A stretch of DNA of 10,917 nucleotides from Chloroflexota bacterium (lineage in GTDB: Bacteria > Chloroflexota > Limnocylindria > Limnocylindrales > CSP1-4), in NCBI GenBank assembly GCA_021786915.1, contig JAJYMP010000580.1:1-10917 (forward strand). Reading direction: 5' to 3'. A program made the position numbers and the translations under genes. Of the stretch, positions 1 through 6,339 are shown in pieces (within the stretch, counting starts at the first letter, position 1; each line of letters opens with the position of its first letter). Below the pieces are notes generated by a model that saw only the letters and a program-made list of their open reading frames with translations, was not told the origin of the DNA and did not search any database.

Positions 1-1
1 G

Positions 2-115
2 AGCTCCCCCTTGAGCCGCGACTCCTCCTGGGAGAGCTCCGCGAGCGCACCGGGGCCGGCGCGGGCCGCCCGCTTGGCCCGGAAGGCCGCCTGGAGGGCG
101 GAGGGCCGCGAGTAG
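2..115 (+). CDS. Possible C-terminal tail of an upstream gene (partial)
   Basis: A frame open from the left edge ends in a TAG stop at 113-115, 23 bases before the yajQ ATG, where the last codons of a preceding operon gene would lie. Its third positions are almost all G or C. The 37 residues are rich in Arg, Ala and Ser and show no recognisable domain. The antisense frame sharing the same wobble positions is also open and reads as a plausible helical peptide, but it has no ATG, GTG or TTG in this stretch, and its nearest start would be a GTG at 255 deep inside yajQ. The sense tail is therefore preferred, weakly. Confidence 0.3.
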   Translation, partial: SSPLSRDSSWESSASAPGPARAARLARKAAWRAEGRE

Positions 116-138
116 CGCGCGGGCTGAAGGGAGCGCCG

Positions 139-630
139 ATGGCGGGCGAGGTCTCGTTCGACGTGGTGTCGGACTTCGACGAGCAGGAGCTGCGGAACGC
201 GCTGGACCAGGTCCGGCGCGAGATCGTCCAGCGCTACGACTTCAAGGGCGCCCACGTCGAGCTGACGCAGGAGAAGGGCCAGCTCGTCCTGGTGACCGAC
301 AGCGAGATGCGGGCACGGGCCGTTCGCGACCTCATCGAATCGAAAGCCGTGCGGCGCAACCTCTCGCTCAAGATCTTCGACTGGGGAAAGGTGGAGCCGG
401 CCGGCGGCAACAAGGTCCGCCAGGAGATCCCGCTGCGACGCGGCCTCTCGGACGACCTGGCGCGCAAGATCGTCAAGCTGATCCGGGACGAGTTCCCCAA
501 GGTCCAGCCGAGGGTCCAGGGCGACGCCGTCCGCGTCGCGGGCAAGAGCAAGGACGAGCTGCAGCGGGTGATCGTTCGCCTTCGGGAGCTCGACGAGGCC
601 GTGCCTCTGCAATTCGAGAACTACCGCTAG
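139..630 (+). CDS. yajQ: YajQ family nucleotide-binding (c-di-GMP effector) protein
   Basis: A 163-residue protein, the normal length for YajQ (about 160 residues). It begins with the family hallmark SFDVVSDFDEQELRNALDQ at residues 6-24, continues with the RYDFKGA segment near residue 32, and ends with QGDAVRVAGKSKDELQRVI (127-145) and the terminal LQFENYR, equivalent to QFKNFR of the E. coli protein. Family knowledge: two RNP-like ferredoxin folds; homologues in Xanthomonas and Pseudomonas bind cyclic di-GMP and act with a transcription factor, while others bind nucleotides or RNA. Which role applies here cannot be read from the sequence. The ATG is preceded by a GAAGGGAG ribosome binding site at about 126-133, and the N-terminus aligns with the family, so the frame being open further upstream is ignored. 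It is the first complete gene of a + strand cluster. Confidence 0.96.
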   Translation: MAGEVSFDVVSDFDEQELRNALDQVRREIVQRYDFKGAHVELTQEKGQLVLVTDSEMRARAVRDLIESKAVRRNLSLKIFDWGKVEPAGGNKVRQEIPLRRGLSDDLARKIVKLIRDEFPKVQPRVQGDAVRVAGKSKDELQRVIVRLRELDEAVPLQFENYR

Positions 631-640
631 GAGGAGCCGG

Positions 641-748
641 ATGCCGGGAGCCAAGTCGGCCCGCACGGTGATGATCATCGTCGCGTTCGTGGTGGTCGCC
701 GGGCTTGTCGCGGCGATGTTCGCCGGAGCCGCCATTCCAACGAGGTAG
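641..748 (+). CDS. Small single-pass membrane protein, 35 residues
   Basis: This short gene lies 10 bases after the yajQ stop. It has a strong GAGGAG Shine-Dalgarno sequence at 631-636 and a 4-base spacer before ATG 641-643; the stop is TAG at 746-748. The product starts MPGAKSAR, a short positive N-terminus, followed by one hydrophobic segment at about residues 9-32 (TVMIIVAFVVVAG and onward), and ends PTR. Third codon positions are G/C-biased like the neighbouring genes. This predicts a small inner-membrane protein with its N-terminus in the cytoplasm. No family is recognised and no function can be inferred; position alone suggests co-transcription with yajQ and the downstream ThDP enzyme. 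It could instead be a chance short frame, but the ribosome site, spacing and hydrophobic core argue against that. Confidence 0.68.
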   Translation: MPGAKSARTVMIIVAFVVVAGLVAAMFAGAAIPTR

Positions 749-776
749 CGCGCGCTGCCAACCCCCCAAACGCCCC

Positions 777-803
777 GGCGCCGGACGGACCGCCGTCCCC
801 GCC
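777..803 (+). other. Hairpin just upstream of the ThDP-enzyme ribosome binding site
   Basis: A perfect 6-bp stem (GGACGG 783-788 with CCGTCC 793-798, loop ACCG) is extended by an outer pairing of GGCG 777-780 with CGCC 800-803. It sits between the small membrane-protein gene and the AGGAGG at 808-813. There is no T-tract, so termination is doubtful. It may be an RNA spacer between cistrons or a weak attenuator. Confidence 0.35.
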
Positions 804-818
804 GGCCAGGAGGTCGCG

Positions 819-2930
819 ATGTCGGAGAGCGAAGGGCATGTCGAGGAGCGACAGGCCGAGCGGGACGAGGAGCCGGGGATTGCCCCGGCTGGCCTGACCG
901 AGGACGCCGTCGATGCCGATGGCGCCGCGGTTGCCGGTGACGCCGCTGCGGAGCCCGTTGACGAGGCCGAATCGGCCGCCTGGGCACGACAGCCTGCAAG
1001 CCCGGAAGCCGAGCCCGCGTTCGTCGACGATTCTGCCGAGGGCGTCGCGAAGGCCGTGGGCGCCGAGCCGGCCGAAGCCCCGAGCGCCGACGCGCCGCCA
1101 GCGGCCGACGAGGACGCCGCGGCCGCCGAGTCCGACGGGCCGCCGGCGGACGAGGATGTCGTCGCGGCGGGCGAGTCCGCAGATGCGGGGGAGCTCAGCG
1201 CCGAGGCTGGGGGGCAGGTCGCCTCTGGCGAGGGCGCTGAGACGGAGCCCGCCCGCGCCGAGCCGACCACGGTCGCCGAGCTGATCGCCGCCACCCTTCG
1301 CGCCGCTGGCGTCCGCCTCGCGTTCACGGTCCCCGGCGAGAGCTTCCTGCCGGTCCTCGACGCGTTCGCCGCCGCGGGAATCCGCGTCATCGCCACCCAC
1401 CACGAAGGCGCGGCCGCCATGGCCGCCGAGGCCTACGGCCAGCTGACCGGACGCCCCGCCGCCTGCCTCGGGACCCGTGCCGTCGGCGCCGCCAACCTGG
1501 CCATCGGCATCCACACCGCCACCGCGGACTCCACGCCCATGTTCGCGCTGGTGGGAGACGTGGACCGCGGCATCCGCGGTCGTGAGGCCTTCCAGGAGGT
1601 CGATCTCGTCGGCACGATCGGGCGGCTCGCCAAGTGGGCGGGCCGAATCGACGACGCGGAGACGGCCGCCGCCACGCTCGAGGCCGCCGTGAAGTCGGTC
1701 CTGGAGGGACGTCCCGGCCCTGCGCTGCTCGCCCTGCCAGAGGACGCCCTGGACCTCGTGCTCCCCGAGGGAACGATGGTCCCCGTGGTCCGCCCGCACC
1801 CCGAGGCTCCCGCGCGATCCGACGTGACCGCCGTGCTGCACGCCCTTGCGGGCGCGGAGCGCCCGCTGATCCTCGCCGGGGCCGGGGTCCTGCGCGCCCG
1901 CTGCTCGAACGACCTCGTGCGCCTCGCCGAGCTGCTGCACGTGCCCGTCGTGTCGAGCTGGCGGCGCGGCGACGTCATCCCCAACGACCACCCGCTGTAC
2001 CTGGGCATGACCGGCTTCGGCAGCCCGGCAACCGTCCGCGAGCGCGTCGCGGCGGCCGACGTGCTGGTCGTGATCGGGTCGCGGCTGTCCGAGCCGACGA
2101 CCGCCGGCTACCAGCTGCCGGCGCCGGGCCAGCACTGGATCCACATCGACGCGGAGCCGCGGACGGAGGCGGTCGGCGATTCGCCGGCGCCTGCACTCTC
2201 GATCCGCGCGGACGCCCGCGCCTTCCTGCGCGCCGCCACCGCCCGCCTCAAGGACGCGGCCCTGCTCGCCGAGCCCGTTGCCGCGCGCGACCGGCACAAC
2301 GCCGCGGACCGCGCGGCCTACGAGGCGGCGAGCGTCGTCGACCAGCACCCGTGGAGCGGTCCGGGCGTGAACCCCGGCAAGGTCGTCGCCGAGCTGCGAC
2401 GCCTGCTGCCCGAGGACGCCATCGTCACCACCGACGCCGGCGCGTTCGGGGGCTGGGCCGCGCGCGGCTTCCGCTTCCGTCGGCCCGGCACCTTCCTCGG
2501 GCCCACCTCGGGCGCGATGGGCTACGCCTTCCCGGCGGCGCTGGCGGCGGCGGTCGTCCACCGCGAGCGGCGCGTGGTCGCACTCGTCGGGGACGGCGGG
2601 ATGGGCATGACCCTGGCCGAGTTCGAGACGGCGGTGCGCGAGGGCGCCCATGTCGTGGCGCTCGTGTTCGACAACGAGCGCTACGGGATGATCCGCGACC
2701 ACCAGCAGCAGCGCGGCAGCCCCACGTCGCCCGGGACGGATCTCGGGCCCCTAGACTTCGCCGCCGTGGCCCGCGCCTGCGGGGCGCGAGGCGTGCGCGT
2801 GGAGACGGACGCGGCGTTCGAGCCCGCGCTGCGGACGGCCCTGGCCGCGTCCGGGCCGACGCTGATCCACCTGCTGGTGGACCGGCGCTGGGTCAGCGTG
2901 GACCAGCCCGCAACCTTGGACGAGGCGTGA
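819..2930 (+). CDS. Thiamine-diphosphate-dependent enzyme, acetolactate synthase-like, with acidic N-terminal extension
   Basis: A 703-residue protein. ATG 819 is chosen over the upstream in-frame 705 because AGGAGG lies at 808-813. Residues 1-149 are low-complexity, rich in Ala, Glu, Asp and Pro. The three ThDP-enzyme domains follow. The pyrimidine domain (about 150-315) carries the catalytic-type glutamate in THHEGAA (E196) and the AFQEVD segment near 257-262. The central domain spans about 334-477. The pyrophosphate domain (about 517-692) has SGAMGYAFPAA and the metal/diphosphate motif GDGG (591-594), with Asn 27 residues after its Asp in VFDNERYGM. Similarity is closest to acetolactate synthase and relatives (2-keto acid decarboxylation or carboligation), but the exact reaction is not determinable and no small regulatory subunit gene is adjacent. 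The catalytic part alone matches the usual 550-600 residues. It overlaps the next gene by 4 bases. Confidence 0.93.
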   Translation: MSESEGHVEERQAERDEEPGIAPAGLTEDAVDADGAAVAGDAAAEPVDEAESAAWARQPASPEAEPAFVDDSAEGVAKAVGAEPAEAPSADAPPAADEDAAAAESDGPPADEDVVAAGESADAGELSAEAGGQVASGEGAETEPARAEPTTVAELIAATLRAAGVRLAFTVPGESFLPVLDAFAAAGIRVIATHHEGAAAMAAEAYGQLTGRPAACLGTRAVGAANLAIGIHTATADSTPMFALVGDVDRGIRGREAFQEVDLVGTIGRLAKWAGRIDDAETAAATLEAAVKSVLEGRPGPALLALPEDALDLVLPEGTMVPVVRPHPEAPARSDVTAVLHALAGAERPLILAGAGVLRARCSNDLVRLAELLHVPVVSSWRRGDVIPNDHPLYLGMTGFGSPATVRERVAAADVLVVIGSRLSEPTTAGYQLPAPGQHWIHIDAEPRTEAVGDSPAPALSIRADARAFLRAATARLKDAALLAEPVAARDRHNAADRAAYEAASVVDQHPWSGPGVNPGKVVAELRRLLPEDAIVTTDAGAFGGWAARGFRFRRPGTFLGPTSGAMGYAFPAALAAAVVHRERRVVALVGDGGMGMTLAEFETAVREGAHVVALVFDNERYGMIRDHQQQRGSPTSPGTDLGPLDFAAVARACGARGVRVETDAAFEPALRTALAASGPTLIHLLVDRRWVSVDQPATLDEA

Positions 2931-3271
2931 GCCGAACGACGCTCCACATGGTGCCCGCGGCGTTCTGGGAGGGGCGCAAGGCGGTCGCCTCGTACCTGCC
3001 CGCCGCGTATTCGGAGGACGGGTTCATCCACTGCACCGACGGCGACGAGGCGATGGTCGCCACCGCGAACCGCTTCTACCGCGACGACCCGCAGGCGTTC
3101 CTGGTCCTGACCGTGGACCTCGACGCCACCGGGAGCCCGTGGCGATTCGACGATGCGGAGCAGCGCTTCCCGCACGTCTACGGCCCGATGGACCCCGCGG
3201 CCGTGGTGGAGGTCCGGGAGATGGTCCGCGATGCGGACGGCACGTTCACAGGGATCGCGACGCGAGCCTGA
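2927..3271 (+). CDS. DUF952 family protein
   Basis: A 114-residue protein whose GTG start (2927-2929) overlaps the stop of the ThDP enzyme in the arrangement GTGA, typical of translational coupling. Family landmarks of DUF952 (PF06108) are visible in order: TLHMVP near the N-terminus, DGFIHCT (31-37), the helix containing ANRFY (47-51), LVLTVDLDA (59-67) and FPHVYGP (81-87) before the C-terminal valine-rich strand. The length is typical, since DUF952 proteins are small single-domain proteins of about 110 residues. Biochemical function is unestablished; the conserved His and Cys in GFIHC could suggest a catalytic or binding pocket, but that is inference. Neighbouring genes do not suggest a pathway. 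It is the last gene of the + strand cluster and faces the convergent MFS gene. Confidence 0.94.
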   Translation: MSRTTLHMVPAAFWEGRKAVASYLPAAYSEDGFIHCTDGDEAMVATANRFYRDDPQAFLVLTVDLDATGSPWRFDDAEQRFPHVYGPMDPAAVVEVREMVRDADGTFTGIATRA

Positions 3272-3310
3272 CCCGGACCGCCGCGCACGCTGAGCCGGCC
3301 GGCTGCAGCC

Positions 3311-4543
3311 TCAGGCGCCCACGTCGAACGTGGGCGCGCGGCGCGGGACGAGCACCCAGGTGAACAGCGCCGACGATGCGGTGATCGCGATCGAGACCGC
3401 AATCGCCACGCTCGGGCTGATCGTCACCAGCTGGCCGCCGATGGCCGCGCCGATCGGGTAGCCGAGGAAGTTGAGCGACATCGACACCGCGAACGCGCGG
3501 CCGAGCCAGGCCGGGTCGGTTCGGCGCTGGCGGAGCGTGAACAGCGCGACGTCCATCGGGCCGTTGATCAGTCCCTGGAGCGCGACGGTCATGATGATCA
3601 CCGCGAGAGTGGGGGAGACGAGCACGAACACGCCGGTGAACGCATAGCCCGCCATGCCCAGCGTCAGGATGGTGCGCTCGAGCCCGGCGATCCGCCATCG
3701 GCCGGCCGCCAGCGCGCCGATCCCGCCGGTCACGCCCATGATCGCCCACACGCCGCCCACCACGCTGCCGCCGAGGTGCAGGCTGGTGAGCAGCAGCACC
3801 GGCAGCACGATCGAGATGATCCCGCCACCCAGGTTGAGGACCGCCAGGCCCACGCCGAGTCCCAGCAGCGTCCGGTTCCGCAGGGTGTAGCGCAGGCCCT
3901 CCCAGGCGTTGACCAGCAGGCGGCCCTCGGACGACGTCGAGCCGGGCGGATCCTTCACGCCGATGATGACCACCGCCGCCACGGCGTACAGCGACGCGAT
4001 GATGAGGAGCGCCGCAGGGCCGCCCAGCGTCTGCACGAGCACGCCCGCGGCCGGCGGCCCGATGAGGGTGGCCACGACGTACCCGTTGGAGTCAATGGCG
4101 TTCACGCGCTCCCAGAGGCGGCGCGGCACGATGAGCGGGAACAGCGTGCGCAGCCCCACGTTGGACAGCGGGTTCGTCAGCCCGGTCAGGGCGGTGATCA
4201 GCAGCAGGAGCGCCGGCGTGAGCTGGTTCGTGAACGAGAGGATCGCGACCAGGACCAGTGACGCGAAGGCCGTCGCCTGGTCGATGACGATGAGGCGGGC
4301 ACGGCCGTGCCGGTCCAGCAGTGCGCCCACGATCGGCGCGACGAGCAGCCCCGGCGTGACGCTCGCGAACGTGACGAGGCCGGCCAGCCCTGGCGAGTGG
4401 AACCGCTCGAGGGTGAACAGCACGAGCGCGACGCCCAGCATGCTCGCCGCAATCCGACTGATCACCATGCCCAGCAGGATCCGCCCCATCGACGGGATGC
4501 TGAGGACAGCGCGATACGAGGGCGGGAGGTCCTGGGACTGCAC
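3311..4543 (-). CDS. MFS permease (DHA3-like efflux transporter)
   Basis: A 410-residue, strongly hydrophobic protein with alternating membrane segments, close to the usual 400 residues and consistent with 12 helices. The major-facilitator motif A between helices 2 and 3 is clear: GALLDRHGRA at residues 73-82, with the conserved Asp-Arg and Gly-Arg. The overall pattern, including SRIAASMLGVALVLFTLER in helix 1 and TNPLSNVGLRTLFP near mid-protein, resembles DHA3/MefA-type proton-coupled exporters. The substrate is unknown. The start is GTG at 4543-4541; in-frame stops lie directly upstream, so this is the first possible start. It lacks a properly spaced Shine-Dalgarno sequence but has a -10 box 6 bases before the GTG, suggesting leaderless translation. 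It is transcribed alone and convergently to the DUF952 cluster. Confidence 0.94.
   Translation of the reverse strand: MQSQDLPPSYRAVLSIPSMGRILLGMVISRIAASMLGVALVLFTLERFHSPGLAGLVTFASVTPGLLVAPIVGALLDRHGRARLIVIDQATAFASLVLVAILSFTNQLTPALLLLITALTGLTNPLSNVGLRTLFPLIVPRRLWERVNAIDSNGYVVATLIGPPAAGVLVQTLGGPAALLIIASLYAVAAVVIIGVKDPPGSTSSEGRLLVNAWEGLRYTLRNRTLLGLGVGLAVLNLGGGIISIVLPVLLLTSLHLGGSVVGGVWAIMGVTGGIGALAAGRWRIAGLERTILTLGMAGYAFTGVFVLVSPTLAVIIMTVALQGLINGPMDVALFTLRQRRTDPAWLGRAFAVSMSLNFLGYPIGAAIGGQLVTISPSVAIAVSIAITASSALFTWVLVPRRAPTFDVGA
3315..3337. terminator. Perfect 10-bp inverted repeat at a convergent gene junction (candidate bidirectional terminator)
   Basis: GCGCCCACGT (3315-3324) and ACGTGGGCGC (3328-3337) are exact reverse complements around a CGA loop. 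The repeat lies 44 bases after the DUF952 stop and overlaps the last codons of the MFS gene on the other strand. No T-run follows on either strand, so intrinsic termination of the classical kind is not proven. Strong G+C hairpins without U-tracts are, however, often proposed as transcription stops in high-GC genomes. Confidence 0.5.
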
Positions 4544-4549
4544 CCCTCG

Positions 4550-4579
4550 ACGCTATCACCGTCGACGGGCTAGCCGTCG
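4550..4579 (-). promoter_or_regulatory. Putative leaderless promoter and operator-like inverted repeat of the MFS gene
   Basis: Read on the - strand, TAGCGT (complement of 4550-4555) fits the TANNNT -10 consensus and ends 6 bases before the GTG start, so transcription would begin at or next to the start codon. Upstream, CGACGG (4563-4568) and CCGTCG (4574-4579) form an inverted repeat around GCTAG in the -20 to -36 area, a position suited to a repressor site. No good -35 hexamer is seen. The promoter is inferred, not demonstrated. Confidence 0.4.
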
Positions 4580-4692
4580 TCGTGTCCGCTGCGCGGACCT
4601 GCGCCGGGATCGTCTGCGAAGACATGGCAGCGATCCACTCCGCTAGAGGGTGTCGTGGCCGGCGGTCGACGTTCCCGCGGCATCGGTCGCGC

Positions 4693-4919
4693 GGTGGCGC
4701 AGCACCACCAAATCGGCGCGGAACGCCCCACGCTCGGCGGATTCGGTGCGGAATGGTGGCCCGGTGCCAACACCTGGGGCCGCTCGGCCCCGACGAGGCG
4801 ACATCGATGGCCCCGCGCCAACACTTGGGGCCACAATCCTCGCTCCGCGCGACGTTGGTGGCGCGCAGCCACCACGGGCCGGCGGCTGGCGGCTGTTTGG
4901 TGGGGCTGCGCCAACACCC
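4693..4919. repeat. Array of five degenerate intergenic repeats, about 50 bp apart
   Basis: The 446 bp between the MFS gene and the next gene contain recurring related blocks: GGTGGCGCAGCACCACCAA (4693-4711), GTGCCAACACCTGGGGCC (4764-4781), GCGCCAACACTTGGGGCC (4815-4832), GGTGGCGCGCAGCCACCA (4857-4874) and GCGCCAACACCC (4908-4919). The shared core GCCAACAC or a variant starts at 4702, 4766, 4817, 4868 and 4910. Copies two and three are the closest match, and copy four forms a 7-bp hairpin (TGGTGGC/GCCACCA). A second related pair, ATCGGCGCGGAA (4712-4723) and TTCGGTGCGGAA (4742-4753), lies between copies one and two. Origin and function are unknown. Third positions in any frame are less G/C-biased than in the neighbouring genes, so the stretch is probably non-coding. 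Confidence 0.6.
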
Positions 4920-4989
4920 GCGGAGGGGTTCGGGCGGGGGCTCTCGGCGGGATCAGCAGCCTCCAGCCGCAGGCCCGCGCGGCCGCCGC

Positions 4990-5403
4990 CTAGTCTCGCG
5001 GGTTCTTGTGCCTCGGCTCGGTCTTCGGCGGGCGCGTCGCCTCGCGCTCCCAGGTGTCAGCGATCTGCTTGTACACCTTGCCCATGCCGGGGCGCAGGAG
5101 CTCGCGGCGCTCGGCTTCGGCCTCGTGGTCACGGCGCTTGACCCGGGCAGCTTCTCGAGGGTCGAGGTCCTCGTCGTCGTCCACAACGCGATGCTGGTCC
5201 GATGGGCCGTCGGCGTCAAGCCCGAGGTCGCAGCTCTGGGGCAAGCTCTCGGGGCGCGCGCCCTTGCCTCTGGCATCCTTGCCCGATGCCCGGCCACTCC
5301 CGCTCCGCCTCCGGGCATCGACCGGCGTCGTGGCAGCCTCGTCCTCGTGTCGCTCGCGCTGCGGCCGCAGGTCGCCGGATCGGCCGCTGTCCGGTCGGAT
5401 CAT
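4990..5403 (-). CDS. Hypothetical protein, charged and largely disordered
   Basis: A 137-residue protein beginning at ATG 5403-5401, 13 bases after the methyltransferase stop, with AGGG close to the start codon as a modest ribosome site. Codon third positions are strongly G/C, supporting real coding. Residues 1-80 are hydrophilic, rich in Arg, Asp, Gly and Ser, with an acidic run VVDDDEDLD at 73-81, and look disordered. Residues 82-125 (starting PREAARVKRRDHEAEAERR) look helical and include GMGKVYKQIADTWERE at 106-121. The C-terminus is basic (KTEPRHKNPRD). There is no signal peptide or membrane segment. I do not recognise a family. Its position downstream of the methyltransferase suggests co-transcription, and a nucleic-acid or partner-binding accessory role would be only a guess. 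Confidence 0.72.
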   Translation of the reverse strand: MIRPDSGRSGDLRPQRERHEDEAATTPVDARRRSGSGRASGKDARGKGARPESLPQSCDLGLDADGPSDQHRVVDDDEDLDPREAARVKRRDHEAEAERRELLRPGMGKVYKQIADTWEREATRPPKTEPRHKNPRD

Positions 5404-5416
5404 CGACCCTGTACAG

Positions 5417-6274
5417 TCACGGGCGGGTCGCGGTCACCGAGAACGACAGGGGGAGGCGGCCCCGCTCGGCGGGATGGACGTCGCGGTGGCCGCCGTACCA
5501 GTCCACCGGGTGCTCGGTCACGGTCTCCACCCGCAGTCCCGAGCCGAGCAGCGCCGTAACGACCTCGCCCAGCGTCCACGCCCTCGCGAACTTCCACGCC
5601 TGCTCATCGTCGGGGAGCGAGAGGCGCTCGATGTAGGCCGGGGACCAGCCGCGCGACGCCTCGGGCCCCGCGAAGTAGTCGTACTCGGTCAGCAGCCAGC
5701 CGCCCTCTCCGTCGCCGTCGAAGAGCCACTCGGCGGGGTGCCCCTCGAACAGCACCAGCCGGCCCCCGGGGCGAGGCAGGCGCGCGAGGCCGGCCGCCCA
5801 TGCGTCCAGGTCCTGCACCCACATGATCGACCCGCGCCCGGTGTAGACGAGGTCGGCGGTGGCGTCGAGCTCGTGGGGCAGGTCCAGCACGTCGGCCCGG
5901 ACCCACGTCGCCGGGGCGCCGACCGCCGCCGCCAGCCGCCTCGCGAGGTCGAGCATCCGGGGGCTGAAGTCGATGCCGGTAACCCGCGCCGCGCCCGCCA
6001 GCCACAGCGAGAGCGTGTCCTCACCGCCCGCGCACTGGACGTGGATGGCGTGGTCGCAGCGGGCGTGCAGGTCGCCGATCAGGTCGAGCTCGACCGGCAG
6101 GAGCGAGGGCCGCCCAGCGCGAAGGCGTTCGATCGAGCCCCCCAGCCGACGTTCGTAGTCCTCGGCGGCCTCGTCCCACGCGACCTGGTTGGCGGCATGC
6201 ATCCGGCGCGGATCGGCAGCCTCGTCGGGCGTGGCCGGGCGCACGTCCGGCTGGTCGCCGGGGGAGGGAATCAT
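5417..6274 (-). CDS. Class I SAM-dependent methyltransferase
   Basis: A 285-residue protein. The Rossmann methyltransferase core starts after NQVAWDEAAEDYERR (29-43). The SAM-binding loop is HVQCAGGEDTLSLWLAGA (78-95), a variant of the glycine-rich motif I in the style of HLQCxxGxDTLS methyltransferases. The acidic residue ending strand 2 is Asp102 in GIDFSPRMLDLAR, and RADVLDLP (126-133) and the motif LPRPGGRLVLFEGHP (166-180) follow. Substrate is unknown; the relatives include many small-molecule methyltransferases. The first 24 residues are Pro/Asp-rich and lie outside the fold, so M25 (6202) is an alternative start. ATG 6274 is kept because a -10 box lies 6 bases upstream of it. It is the first gene of a two-gene - strand unit with the downstream hypothetical protein. 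Confidence 0.93.
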   Translation of the reverse strand: MIPSPGDQPDVRPATPDEAADPRRMHAANQVAWDEAAEDYERRLGGSIERLRAGRPSLLPVELDLIGDLHARCDHAIHVQCAGGEDTLSLWLAGAARVTGIDFSPRMLDLARRLAAAVGAPATWVRADVLDLPHELDATADLVYTGRGSIMWVQDLDAWAAGLARLPRPGGRLVLFEGHPAEWLFDGDGEGGWLLTEYDYFAGPEASRGWSPAYIERLSLPDDEQAWKFARAWTLGEVVTALLGSGLRVETVTEHPVDWYGGHRDVHPAERGRLPLSFSVTATRP

Positions 6275-6275
6275 A

Positions 6276-6300
6276 GTGCGAGTCTACTTGCGTCTCGCAC
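6276..6300 (-). promoter_or_regulatory. Putative leaderless promoter within an inverted repeat, upstream of the methyltransferase
   Basis: On the - strand, TAGACT (complement of 6281-6286) is a good TANNNT -10 box ending 6 bases before ATG 6274. GTGCGAG (6276-6282) and CTCGCAC (6294-6300) are exact inverted repeats separated by 11 bases, and they bracket the -10 element. A dimeric regulator bound here would block polymerase. No convincing -35 hexamer and no Shine-Dalgarno sequence are present. Confidence 0.45.
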
Positions 6301-6339
6301 GGCGAAGGGTCGCAGGAATGACCCGTCGGCACACGACAA

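Noticed and set aside
1..138. Start of a divergent - strand gene
   Set aside because: The antisense frame has good wobble bias but no ATG, GTG or TTG in this stretch. The sense frame ending at 115 explains the same bias.
705..818. Upstream in-frame ATG for the ThDP enzyme
   Set aside because: It would overlap the small membrane-protein gene and lacks a ribosome site, whereas ATG 819 has AGGAGG 5 bases upstream.
675..2702. Long antisense open frame opposite the ThDP enzyme (also the overlapping one at 473-1420)
   Set aside because: Shadow of a high-GC gene: long stop-free antisense frames are expected there. The product is low-complexity Gly/Arg/Ala and no domain or ribosome site is visible, while the + strand protein has clear catalytic motifs.
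1634..2926. + strand frame upstream of the DUF952 start
   Set aside because: It is the out-of-frame shadow of the ThDP enzyme; DUF952 homology begins right at the GTG at 2927.
4693..4919. CRISPR array
   Set aside because: The repeats are degenerate, unequal in spacing (64, 51, 51, 42), and their flanking spacers are related to each other; no cas gene is present.
4655..4993. 112-codon + strand frame through the repeat array
   Set aside because: Wobble positions are much less G/C-biased than in real neighbours, there is no ribosome site, and one repeat copy is out of register with the others. Kept as a repeat, not a gene.
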